40,622 nt of DNA from Candidatus Aminicenantota bacterium (GCA_011773465.1 WVXO01000063.1:378-40999), one strand, 5' to 3'. Shown: positions 15,605 to 23,373, counted from the first letter of the stretch. Numbers and translations are program-made. Notes: generated by a model from the sequence alone, not told the origin.

Positions 15605-16339
15605 TCAGTCAGTCAATGTAAATTCTTCTATCTCTGACTCGATCTTTTTCCCATCAAGCAAAAACGCTGTAACCATCCAGAAGTATATTTTGTTTGTATT
15701 TAAACTATTAGCTACTTCAGCCGGCAGGAGAGCTTGGTTCTTAGAAATTTTGTTACTTTTCCATATTTGAAAAAGGGTTTCGTCAAATAATTCAACTATG
15801 TAATACTCTGAGTCCTTAAATTCGTTCCATTTGAATACTAGTAGAGATTTTGAATATTTTCCATTTATCGGTTCGATCAGATGGACTCGGCTAAAATTTG
15901 GTCCTCGATACTCTCTTTTCCTTATATTCTGGAAGAAAAGGAAGGTAGAAATTAGGATAGCAACTCCTGCCAGTATAATGGCATACTTCCAAGATAATCT
16001 AGGAAAGAATAATTTTAGTCTTTCGTTAGTATGGTTGATTTTTTTGCCTGCTCTTTTCTTAATGGCTGCAATGTTTTCTTTAGATTGTAAGAGATTACCA
16101 ATCTCTTCAATTAATTTTCTTTCTTTTCTTTGAGTTTGGAGCATGAGCTCAAATTCTTGAGCACAAAAGGAGCATTTCGTTATATGATCTATAATTTTCG
16201 ATCTTTGTTTTTCCGATGTTTTTGATATAAAAAAGCTAATGATTTCTTTGGAAGGAGGGCAGCTTTTTCGTGAATAGGGAATATTTTCCGTTATATGGGC
16301 TTTGTATAATTTTATTAAATCTTTATTCTTTATTTTCAT
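15605..16339 (-). CDS. Membrane anti-sigma factor with zf-HC2 zinc finger (244 aa)
   Basis: The N-terminal cytosolic part has the anti-sigma zinc-finger pattern: Cys27, then His52-x3-Cys56-x2-Cys59 (DHITKCSFC). A linker rich in Lys leads to one membrane segment (about residues 117-137, WKYAIILAGVAILISTFLFF). The C-terminal 100 residues would be periplasmic and look like a single fibronectin-III-type or similar beta domain (LLVFKWNEFKDSEYYIVELFD, then FWMVTAF). The start overlaps the end of the sigma-factor gene by 17 bases, so the two are coupled. Such proteins hold their sigma factor at the membrane until the periplasmic part is cut or changed. The stop lies only 14 bases from the convergent CHAT gene, whose exported product could act on this domain; that link is inference. 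Confidence 0.85.
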   Translation of the reverse strand: MKIKNKDLIKLYKAHITENIPYSRKSCPPSKEIISFFISKTSEKQRSKIIDHITKCSFCAQEFELMLQTQRKERKLIEEIGNLLQSKENIAAIKKRAGKKINHTNERLKLFFPRLSWKYAIILAGVAILISTFLFFQNIRKREYRGPNFSRVHLIEPINGKYSKSLLVFKWNEFKDSEYYIVELFDETLFQIWKSNKISKNQALLPAEVANSLNTNKIYFWMVTAFLLDGKKIESEIEEFTLTD

Positions 16340-16868
16340 ATTCGATTCCCTTATCTCTTAATATCTTTTTTAAATCAGATAATCCGCGGTAAAGCAAGTT
16401 CCTTGTTTTGTCTCTGGTCCATTTAAAATAGATGGCAATCTCCTCAATTGTCATGTTCAATAAAAACATTTTTACAACTTTACGCCGAGATTCCATGAGA
16501 GAATCCACAGCTTGACCTATAATTTCTTTTGCGTTGACATCATTGGAAATGTTAATTAAATAGTTACTTTTTTGCTCAGAAACCAATTTATGTTTTTCTT
16601 GAACAAAGATTCCTTTTTCTCTCTTAGATCTTCTAAGGTGATCAATTATAGAGGAATCTACGATTTTCCTGATATAGGACGCATAATTTTTTATCTTTTT
16701 ATCATCTTCCAAGATTTTCCATATTTTTATTTTAACTTCTTGTAGAATATCGTCCGGATCAATCCCATTTTTTTGAACGTTGAATTTGTGAATGTTGGCT
16801 TTAACAAATCTAGAAAATCTGCTTATTATGACTTCAAATTCCTTGATTTTTTCTTCATCGCTATTCAT
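16323..16868 (-). CDS. ECF-type RNA polymerase sigma factor (181 aa)
   Basis: Region 2 is seen in DPDDILQEVKIKIWKIL followed by ASYIRKIVDSSIIDHLRRSKRE (regions 2.3-2.4). Region 4 is a helix-turn-helix in MTIEEIAIYFKWTRDKTRNL-LYRGLSDLKKIL. Regions 1 and 3 are missing, as expected for the extracytoplasmic-function class. The frame is open to a GTG at 16916, but I chose the ATG at 16868: an extended -10 box (TGCTATAAT) lies 12 bases upstream of it and downstream of the GTG, so a message from this promoter cannot include the GTG. That makes the transcript nearly leaderless; there is no ribosome site. The sigma and anti-sigma genes overlap. Its targets are unknown; the two CHAT genes and the glycosyltransferase nearby are candidates. 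Confidence 0.85.
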   Translation of the reverse strand: MNSDEEKIKEFEVIISRFSRFVKANIHKFNVQKNGIDPDDILQEVKIKIWKILEDDKKIKNYASYIRKIVDSSIIDHLRRSKREKGIFVQEKHKLVSEQKSNYLINISNDVNAKEIIGQAVDSLMESRRKVVKMFLLNMTIEEIAIYFKWTRDKTRNLLYRGLSDLKKILRDKGIEYENKE

Positions 16869-16880
16869 CTTTGCTTGCGC

Positions 16881-16889
16881 ATTATAGCA
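16881..16889 (-). promoter_or_regulatory. Extended -10 promoter of the sigma/anti-sigma operon
   Basis: On the minus strand TGC-TATAAT forms an extended -10 element. The -35 region 17 bases upstream (TTGCTC) is weak. The predicted start near 16874 is about six bases before the ATG at 16868. Confidence 0.5.
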
Positions 16890-17076
16890 TCGGTTGTTTA
16901 GAGGAGCAACTTGCACATAATATATAGAGTTATTTTTTTGAATAATTTTCTCACTTTGGTGAATTTAAAATGGAGGAGAGTCCTTCAAAATATAAATGAG
17001 AATTTTTTTCTTAATAATCGTTCTTATACTGAGAAAAAATGTTGGAATCGATGACACTAAATCGGGATAAACTTGA

Positions 17077-18024
17077 ATGAAAAGCACTGTCTCTAGTGAT
17101 ACCGAAATAGTAGGAATAAGCCTGATAATAAAAAGAAAGCTGCGGTTTATTCATAAAGCGGCTAAAAGTGATAAGAATGTATTGATCTTAGGAGAGACAG
17201 GAACTGGGAAGGATTTGACTGCAAAGAAAATTCACGAACTGAGTAACAGAAGAGATAAACCTTTTGTGGCCATCAATTGCACAGATATACCAGGGGAGCT
17301 ATTTGAGGCCGAACTTTTTGGTTACGTACGAGGTTCTTTTACTGGAGCCGTGAAAGACAAATTAGGGCTACTCGAAGTCGCCAGGAACGGGACGATTTTT
17401 TTTGATGAGATAGGCGATTTGTCTTTAAACCTTCAAGCGAAAATCTTAAGAATGATTGAAAAAAGAGAACTGAGAAGAATTGGAGAAACGACCGTTAGAA
17501 AAATTTATGCTCGCTTTATCTTTGCTACTAATAAGAATTTACAAGAAGAAGTTAAAGCAGGAAGATTTCGAAAAGACTTATATTACAGAATTAATGTGAT
17601 AAAGTTCTACATACCTCCTTTAAAAGAGAGAAAAGAAGATATTCCTTTGTTAGTAGATCATATACTTAGAAAGGATAGAAAGGAAGGAGAGCCTAAAAAA
17701 GTGATTTATAATGAAACGTTGAAAATATTAATGGCTTATGATTTCCCAGGAAATATTAGAGAATTAGAAAATATCGTTGAAAGAGCATGTATTCTTTCTG
17801 AAGGTAATATAGTAACAGAAAAGGACATCAAACTTGATTGTGATTCAAAATACTGCAGAAAAACTATGAATATAACACCTGAACAGTTAATAAAGACTTT
17901 AGAGAATTGTCGCTGGAATAAAACCAGGGCTGCCAGTAAAATGGGGAAAAGCAGACGTCAGTTCTATCGTTTATTAGAAAAGCATAAAATGTCAGACCTA
18001 ATTAAGAGAAATTGTCATTTATAA
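17077..18024 (+). CDS. Sigma-54 activator, AAA+ domain plus Fis-type HTH, no receiver (315 aa)
   Basis: The protein starts almost directly with the AAA+ core. Walker A is GETGTGKD (residues 39-46), the sigma-54-contacting loop is GSFTGA (86-91, one change from the common GAFTGA), Walker B is FFDEIGD with Asp110-Glu111, arginine fingers lie near Arg165 and Arg171, and sensor II is GNIREL (225-230). The C-terminus (about 265-308) is a Fis-type helix-turn-helix with NKTRAASKMGKSRRQFYRLL. The usual N-terminal receiver or GAF domain is absent, so activity must be controlled by level or by a partner, as in PspF-like activators. It drives sigma-54 promoters, but I found no clear -24/-12 element in the nearby gaps. 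It is divergent from the sigma gene and has no evident ribosome site. Confidence 0.92.
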   Translation: MKSTVSSDTEIVGISLIIKRKLRFIHKAAKSDKNVLILGETGTGKDLTAKKIHELSNRRDKPFVAINCTDIPGELFEAELFGYVRGSFTGAVKDKLGLLEVARNGTIFFDEIGDLSLNLQAKILRMIEKRELRRIGETTVRKIYARFIFATNKNLQEEVKAGRFRKDLYYRINVIKFYIPPLKERKEDIPLLVDHILRKDRKEGEPKKVIYNETLKILMAYDFPGNIRELENIVERACILSEGNIVTEKDIKLDCDSKYCRKTMNITPEQLIKTLENCRWNKTRAASKMGKSRRQFYRLLEKHKMSDLIKRNCHL

Positions 18025-18121
18025 TCCCCTCCTGTTTTTCTATTTTTTCTATAGGTGAGAAATTATTTTTATCTCATATTGAGCTTGGGAGGAAAGTTAT
18101 TTTCATGTAGGAAGATTATCC

Positions 18122-18151
18122 TGGGCTATTGGGCCCAATTTCTTTTTTCTT
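18122..18151 (+). terminator. Rho-independent terminator after the sigma-54 activator
   Basis: TGGGC and GCCCA form a 5-base stem with a six-base loop, followed by a T-rich run with six consecutive T residues. It lies about 100 bases past the stop at 18024 and just before the next promoter. Confidence 0.5.
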
Positions 18152-18167
18152 AAAGTCCATAACCTGC

Positions 18168-18196
18168 TTGACTTCCTCATTTTTATTTAATAATAT
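18168..18196 (+). promoter_or_regulatory. Sigma70-type promoter of the glycosyltransferase gene
   Basis: TTGACT, a 17-base spacer and TAATAT lie 60 bases before the ATG at 18256, just after a terminator-like hairpin. The -10 box is only a fair match. Confidence 0.5.
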
Positions 18197-18255
18197 TCAT
18201 TCCCGTAAGAGCCATTTTTACTTTTCTTTCTTTAAGTAAGCTTTGTGAGCCTTGT

Positions 18256-19641
18256 ATGTGGGAAGAAACATTTGATGAACTTGAATTAGAAAACCAGCCA
18301 AAAAGCTTTTTATTTGACCTTCCTTATCTGAAAGAAAAGACAGACCCTGTTCTTATTGTCTTCATCATTTTAACCAGCTCTTTCATAGTAGTCGTTTCCA
18401 TTAAATTCCGTATCTTTCACTTATGGGCTGAATTTCTGGGCAGCAATTTATTCCTCAGAATCTCAACATACCCGTTATTGATTTCAGCTGTAATCATAAT
18501 AAGCGGTGTAATTTTCCGCACAATTATATGGTTTCGCTACAAGCCTCAGACAATAGAGCCGGGAGCGAGCATTAATTGGCCATTTGTTTCCGTGATCATG
18601 CCTGCTTTAAACGAGGAAGAACTCATAGAGAAATCCATCGCTTCAATCTTCAACAGCAACTATCCCCAGGATAAGCTCGAAGTTATTTGCATCAATGACG
18701 GCTCCACTGATTTAACTTTTTTCTACATGTTGAGAGCTAAGCAAGTATACGGAGATAAGCTCAGCGTCATAAATTTCAGGGAAAATTTAGGGAAGAGAAA
18801 AGCCCTTTATGTCGGTTTGAAGAAATCCAGAGGAGAGATTATCGTCACTGTTGACACTGATAGTAAGATCGGGCGGAGTGCCATCAGAAATCTTGTTATT
18901 CCCCTGATTAAGGAAGAAAGTACTGGTGCTGTTGCGGGGAGAGTTGCAGTTTTGAATGAAAAGGAGAATTTTCTAACAAGGATGCTTTCAGTCCGCTATT
19001 CAATCTCCTTTAACTTTGGCCGCGCTTATCAGAGTGTCTATGGAGCTGTTTTTTGCTGTCCGGGCGCACTCACTGCCTACAGAAAGAATGTTTTACTGAA
19101 ATTTATTAATGAGTGGGTCAACCAGAAATTCCTCAAAACGCCCTGCACCTACGGGGAAGATAGAGCTCTCACGACTCAAATCTTGAGAGCAGGCTACATG
19201 ACAAGATTCCAGTCCAATGCCTGTGTTTATACGAAAGTGCCCACAAGGCTAGCTCAGATGATTAGAATGTATCTTCGCTGGACGCGCAGTTATATTCGAG
19301 AATCCATTATTTTTGCCAAATTTATGTTTTCAAAATACCGGAAAAAACACCGAGTTATGCCCATATTTGACTTCTTCTTTTTGAATATCCTCCATCCTTT
19401 CCATATTTTTTCTTTAGGTATCATAATTTATTCTTTTTGTATCCATCCTCTGTTTATTATCCGTCATATTGCCTTCCTGGTTGTTTCTTCATTTTTTCTC
19501 TCTCTTTATTATCTTCGCACCAACAAAAGCCTTTCCTTCCTCTATGGAATACCCTATGCGCTCATCACAGCTTTTTGTCTGTGGTGGATTGTTCCCTTTG
19601 CAGCTCTTTCCATGCGGAACCAGTCATGGCTTACTCGTTAG
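18256..19641 (+). CDS. Membrane processive glycosyltransferase, GT2, hyaluronan-synthase-like (461 aa)
   Basis: The enzyme has two N-terminal membrane segments (about residues 33-50 and 75-92), a GT2 catalytic domain and three or so C-terminal segments (about 375-455). Catalytic landmarks are SVIMPALNEEE, NDGSTD with Asp148, the metal-binding DTD (Asp200, Asp202), GEDRALT with the probable base Asp302, and LRWTRSYIRES near Arg341-Trp342. The last two resemble hyaluronan synthase and NodC (GDDRxLT, then QxxRW), except that the Gln of QxxRW is Met here. Enzymes of this type build and export beta-linked polysaccharides such as hyaluronan, chitin or poly-GlcNAc. The substrate cannot be fixed. No other polysaccharide gene is nearby. 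It is AT-rich like its neighbours and convergent with the second CHAT gene. Confidence 0.85.
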   Translation: MWEETFDELELENQPKSFLFDLPYLKEKTDPVLIVFIILTSSFIVVVSIKFRIFHLWAEFLGSNLFLRISTYPLLISAVIIISGVIFRTIIWFRYKPQTIEPGASINWPFVSVIMPALNEEELIEKSIASIFNSNYPQDKLEVICINDGSTDLTFFYMLRAKQVYGDKLSVINFRENLGKRKALYVGLKKSRGEIIVTVDTDSKIGRSAIRNLVIPLIKEESTGAVAGRVAVLNEKENFLTRMLSVRYSISFNFGRAYQSVYGAVFCCPGALTAYRKNVLLKFINEWVNQKFLKTPCTYGEDRALTTQILRAGYMTRFQSNACVYTKVPTRLAQMIRMYLRWTRSYIRESIIFAKFMFSKYRKKHRVMPIFDFFFLNILHPFHIFSLGIIIYSFCIHPLFIIRHIAFLVVSSFFLSLYYLRTNKSLSFLYGIPYALITAFCLWWIVPFAALSMRNQSWLTR

Positions 19642-19673
19642 AAAAGGGAGGGCAAAGGACTTTCAGAAGGATA

Positions 19674-22652
19674 TCATAAGTTTTTTCTAAGACTTTTCAC
19701 AGCGGCAAAAATTATTCCTGCCACCAATATGAAAGAGATTCCGAAGAAAAACCATTTATTTACTGGATGCGGGAAGACTACTTCATCTGCCTTTCCTGAT
19801 ACTATAAACCCTGCCCAGTAATAAGGGTGGGATAAGGCGCTAGAATCTATCATTTCAAGCTTGGCTTTGCGTAAGGAACTCATTATTGATTCAGAAGAGC
19901 GAAGGTGAAAGTAAAATCTTTCCATAAGCTGATAGCTTGCTTGGTCATTCACTGCCCATAAGCTCATGAGAACTGAGGAAGCGCCGGCGTAGAAAAAGGC
20001 TCGGTTTATACCTTCGATCCCTTCTCCTTTAATGAATTCGCCAAGGCCTGTCTGGCACGAAGACAGAGTGACTAGGTCCGAATTAAGTTTTAAGTTATAA
20101 ATCTCTCTCATCTGGAGAAAACCATCTTGGGTTAGGTCTTGGTCCAGAGAAAGGACGATAGAGGACCTGGCTGGAATTTTTTCGTCTACTATGCTGTGCG
20201 TTGCAAAATGGATGATTTTATAGTTATCGAGGCTGTGATTTATTAATTGCTCTTTACTCGCTTCTTCTCTTCGAAAAATCTTTCTTTTTCTTTTCTTGAA
20301 AAGAGAGCTGATCTTGTCGATCTCAAATCCACTGTATTTTAATCTAAAAAAATTAAAGGCATTGGATGAGTAATAGTTCTGAAAGATGTCACTTCCGTTT
20401 TCTCCGACTTCCCAAGGGCCGAAGAAAGGATCGCCAAAGGCTAAAATATCCATTTGAGGCTTTGGATCATTTGACTTTTTCCGCTGAATTATTTCTCGAA
20501 GAGAAGAAATCGATGGGGCATACGCAATCTTGTAATCTTTTATCAGCCAATCTCTCTTTTCTTTATGAGTTATAAGAGTCCCAAAAGGAAGGAAATGGAG
20601 GATATCGTCAGGTATAAAAATAATGCTTTTTATGCTCTTATCCAAGCCAGGGAAGACAAGCGTCTTGAAGAGCTCATATCCTAATTGAAAATTTATTTTT
20701 TCCTTATCAGAGATGACTTTCAGATAGTCTGATACTTGCGTTTGGATAATTTCTTTGGAGGGGAGGGGAAATATGCTAAAGTCTTTCTTTGTGATGACAA
20801 AAGCATAGGAATGCTCTTTTCCAAGGCTGTAGGCAAAGAAAGCAGTCTTAGAATCAAGAAGTTTTCTTTGGGCTTCGTCGAGGGTAACTGTTTCTGGATT
20901 AAAGTGTTTGTATTTTGAACTTTTTATTCGCATTTCTCTTTGGAGTGATTCCAGCTCGTTTTCTTTGTTTTTAAGCTTTTCATCTATCACATTTTTTTCT
21001 CCACTTGATTGTTCTACTGCCAGTAGTTTAGCATGGAACTTTGAGATCTCCTTCATCAATTCTTTTTCTTTATTTTGGAGCTTGAAATCAACCTCCTGTG
21101 GGATGCTTACATTGGAAAGTTCTAAGCTGTCCAGAAACGATCTAGCTTTAGCTCTTTCCAGATAATTAAAAGCTTCAAGGTTATATTTTTTCTGTACATG
21201 AGATTGAGGGAAGGTTACAAGTAGATGGATAAGATAGTGATAAGCGTCGATTCTCTTGTCTGTCCCTAAGTACCTTGCTTTAAGCTCTTCTAATTCGATT
21301 TGAGAGCGGCCTTTTTCGATACACTCGATTGAACCTTCGTAGTATTCTTTTGCCTCTTTAAATTTATTTTGTTTCTCATAAGCTCTCGCAATTTCCATGT
21401 AGGCTTCCCAAAGAATTTTTCCCCCTTCAATTTTTAGGGCAATATCGATTGCTTTCTGGAAATACTCTGTGGATGTTTCATAATTTCCCTGATTATAATG
21501 CACGATTCCTATGTTGTTCAAAATCATGCCCATCATTTCAATGTCTTTAATCTCTTCTGCCATTTCATAGCCTGATTCAAAGAATTTCACGGCCTCGTTG
21601 TAATTTTCTAAATCTGTATGGACAGCACCTAAATTATTCAAGACTTCAACTTCTGTTCTTTTATCCTTAACCTCTTTTATTATCTTTAAGCAATCTTTAT
21701 AATAATATAAAGCTTTATTAAAATCTTCTTTATTTCCGGATTGAAGGCCTTTGGTCCGAAATGTTGTGCCTATACTATTCAAATCCATACAGATATAGAC
21801 ATTATTCCCTAATTGCCTGTCAATTGTTAAAGCCCTTCTTAGATATTCCAGGGCTTTATTATAATTGCCTATTTTTACATAAATACCACCAATATTAGTT
21901 AGACATGCTGATTCATCCTCTATATTTCCTAAAGCTAGTGCGATTTTTAGAGCGTCTTCAAAGCAATTGAGTGCCTTCGAATAATTATCTAATTTCCAAT
22001 AATAAAGGCCGATATTATACAAACAATTTCCCTCCTCTTTCCTGTGGTTTATGTTTTGGGCAATATTCAGTGCGTCTTTACTAAAGGAAAAATATCTCTG
22101 CAAATTGTTTTGTTCAAAACATGTAACGCTCATCTGGCGGAGACATTTAAGTTCGTGTTCTTTGCTTGCTGTTTCTCTTGCTAAATCGATAGCCTGTTGA
22201 AAACTTTCTATTGATTTTAGGTATTCACCTGAGGAACGGAACTTTTTCCCTTCTTCATAAAGCCTATAAATTTCGAGTGCCTTCTGACTTTCAACCTGCA
22301 AGTCCTTTAAGTTTAATTTTTGTGCAGACTTCAAGGCATTTTCATAATGAACTGAAGAGTCTTTGAGTAGGCCAATGTTCCAATACAATAGTCCGAGTTT
22401 GAGGAGTGATGCACATTCCTTTTTTTTATCGGTGATTATTTTCGCAACACTTAAAGATTTTTCGAAAAGCCTTAGCGACTCTTCGAATTTGCCGTCCTTT
22501 CTGAATTTATCCGCAACTGTGAAGAGCTGAGAATATTCTTGTTCTAAGTCTGCTTTATTGAAGGGGTAAAGCTCAGAACTAAAACAATATAAAGTAAAAA
22601 AGAGGCTGGCAATTGTAATAAGAATTAATTTCCTGATTTTAAGTTGTTTCAC
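19674..22652 (-). CDS. Exported TPR-CHAT protein with C-terminal membrane anchor (992 aa)
   Basis: This is a paralogue of the protein at 12708-15590. A signal peptide (residues 1-25, basic start then ILITIASLFFTLYCFSS) leads into TPR repeats (about 30-445), a coiled-coil stretch (about 515-575) and a CHAT domain with His819 in HFATHS and Cys866 in LSSCQTGLG. The His-Cys spacing of 47 residues is the same in both paralogues. FFYAGASSVLMSLW and SHPYYWAGFIVSG close the fold. A last hydrophobic segment (about 964-985) and the tail KSLRKNL anchor it in the inner membrane, so the TPR and CHAT domains should face the periplasm. The start is a GTG without a clear ribosome site. CHAT proteases normally sit in the cytosol, so a membrane-held periplasmic form is uncommon. 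The likely partner is unknown. Confidence 0.9.
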   Translation of the reverse strand: MKQLKIRKLILITIASLFFTLYCFSSELYPFNKADLEQEYSQLFTVADKFRKDGKFEESLRLFEKSLSVAKIITDKKKECASLLKLGLLYWNIGLLKDSSVHYENALKSAQKLNLKDLQVESQKALEIYRLYEEGKKFRSSGEYLKSIESFQQAIDLARETASKEHELKCLRQMSVTCFEQNNLQRYFSFSKDALNIAQNINHRKEEGNCLYNIGLYYWKLDNYSKALNCFEDALKIALALGNIEDESACLTNIGGIYVKIGNYNKALEYLRRALTIDRQLGNNVYICMDLNSIGTTFRTKGLQSGNKEDFNKALYYYKDCLKIIKEVKDKRTEVEVLNNLGAVHTDLENYNEAVKFFESGYEMAEEIKDIEMMGMILNNIGIVHYNQGNYETSTEYFQKAIDIALKIEGGKILWEAYMEIARAYEKQNKFKEAKEYYEGSIECIEKGRSQIELEELKARYLGTDKRIDAYHYLIHLLVTFPQSHVQKKYNLEAFNYLERAKARSFLDSLELSNVSIPQEVDFKLQNKEKELMKEISKFHAKLLAVEQSSGEKNVIDEKLKNKENELESLQREMRIKSSKYKHFNPETVTLDEAQRKLLDSKTAFFAYSLGKEHSYAFVITKKDFSIFPLPSKEIIQTQVSDYLKVISDKEKINFQLGYELFKTLVFPGLDKSIKSIIFIPDDILHFLPFGTLITHKEKRDWLIKDYKIAYAPSISSLREIIQRKKSNDPKPQMDILAFGDPFFGPWEVGENGSDIFQNYYSSNAFNFFRLKYSGFEIDKISSLFKKRKRKIFRREEASKEQLINHSLDNYKIIHFATHSIVDEKIPARSSIVLSLDQDLTQDGFLQMREIYNLKLNSDLVTLSSCQTGLGEFIKGEGIEGINRAFFYAGASSVLMSLWAVNDQASYQLMERFYFHLRSSESIMSSLRKAKLEMIDSSALSHPYYWAGFIVSGKADEVVFPHPVNKWFFFGISFILVAGIIFAAVKSLRKNL

Positions 22653-22710
22653 TTTAAATAACTTAAATGAAATAATATAAATATCTTTTTTTTCTTATAA
22701 AAATCATGTT

Positions 22711-22825
22711 AGATTCGCTAGGGGGGCGTCAATAGCCTCTTGAGATGAATCTTTCTCCCCCCTAGGGGTGATGCAATATTGGGTATGTTTTTGATTTTTA
22801 ATCGTGCAACGGGATGTGCGAATCT
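22711..22825 (-). ncRNA. Candidate structured RNA element (nested inverted repeats)
   Basis: Two perfect nested inverted repeats cover 115 bases: outer AGATTCGC/GCGAATCT (22711-22718 with 22818-22825) and inner CTAGGGGGG/CCCCCCTAG (22718-22726 with 22757-22765). The two stems would stack directly on one side. A small GATT-TTT-AATC hairpin sits between the inner stem and the outer arm. The element lies about 60 bases before the GTG of the second CHAT gene and after the small secreted-protein gene, all on the minus strand. It matches no riboswitch I know. The strand is assumed from the neighbours. Confidence 0.4.
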
Positions 22826-22927
22826 TAGAAAGGGGTATTAGTTGTTAATAGATTTGTTATGGGGAATTAATTTGCTTTCAGTCCCTCTAAATTTTCAAAG
22901 TTTAAAACTGTGCTTAATCAACAAAGG

Positions 22928-23224
22928 TTATGAATCGCCTTTCTTAGGTCCTTTCATTGAGACTACGGCACCTGTAGCCTTGATTTTCTGGACTGAATCG
23001 TCATCAGAGGTTTGATCGGAGGATATGTTGCCCTTCTCATCATTAACTTTCAGGTACAAGAACGGGAGAAGCAAAGAGAGCGTATCTGTAGACTTCTCAA
23101 GCAGGCGGTTGAAACTGAACTTTTTTGGAGTTTTTTCAGCAGCGATCACTCCAGGAACAGAAAGCATGAAAATGCTGAAACACGCAAAGAGAGACACTGA
23201 TTTTAGGAAGGCTTTTTTGCGCAT
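22928..23224 (-). CDS. Small secreted protein of unknown function (98 aa)
   Basis: The ATG follows a strong AGGAGGT site and the protein begins with a clear Sec signal peptide (about residues 1-29, ending VPGVIAA). The mature part is about 69 residues, with a basic start (EKTPKKFSFNRLLEKS), a hydrophobic stretch (TLSLLLPFLYLKV) and an acidic, Ser-rich middle (SSDQTSDDDSVQ). There are no cysteines in the mature part. I do not recognise a family. It has its own promoter with a leader of about 114 bases. The leader ends in AACCT-N8-AGGTT, which can pair across the ribosome site and may control translation. It lies upstream of the second CHAT gene on the same strand, with the structured element between them. 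Confidence 0.75.
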   Translation of the reverse strand: MRKKAFLKSVSLFACFSIFMLSVPGVIAAEKTPKKFSFNRLLEKSTDTLSLLLPFLYLKVNDEKGNISSDQTSDDDSVQKIKATGAVVSMKGPKKGDS

Positions 23225-23344
23225 GTCAACCTCCTTTCTAAGGTTACATACGCCCTTTTGAGGGAAGGATGGAATGAAAGGTATCAGTCATGGAAGAGCA
23301 GGCTGAAACCTTACTCCTATCTCCTCATCCAAGGCGCTGATATA

Positions 23345-23373
23345 AATCTATGTCGTTGATAATAAAATGTCAA
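23345..23373 (-). promoter_or_regulatory. Sigma70-type promoter of the small secreted-protein gene
   Basis: On the minus strand there is a perfect TTGACA (23368-23373), a 17-base spacer and TAGATT (23345-23350). The predicted leader before the ATG at 23224 is long, about 114 bases. Confidence 0.55.

Noticed and set aside
18025-18255. Sigma-54 promoter before the glycosyltransferase
   Set aside because: No TGGCAC-N5-TTGC-like pair with the fixed spacing was found; a sigma70-type promoter explains the gap.
22711-22825. Cyclic di-GMP riboswitch
   Set aside because: The conserved core words of the known GEMM classes are not present; only the nested stems are clear.
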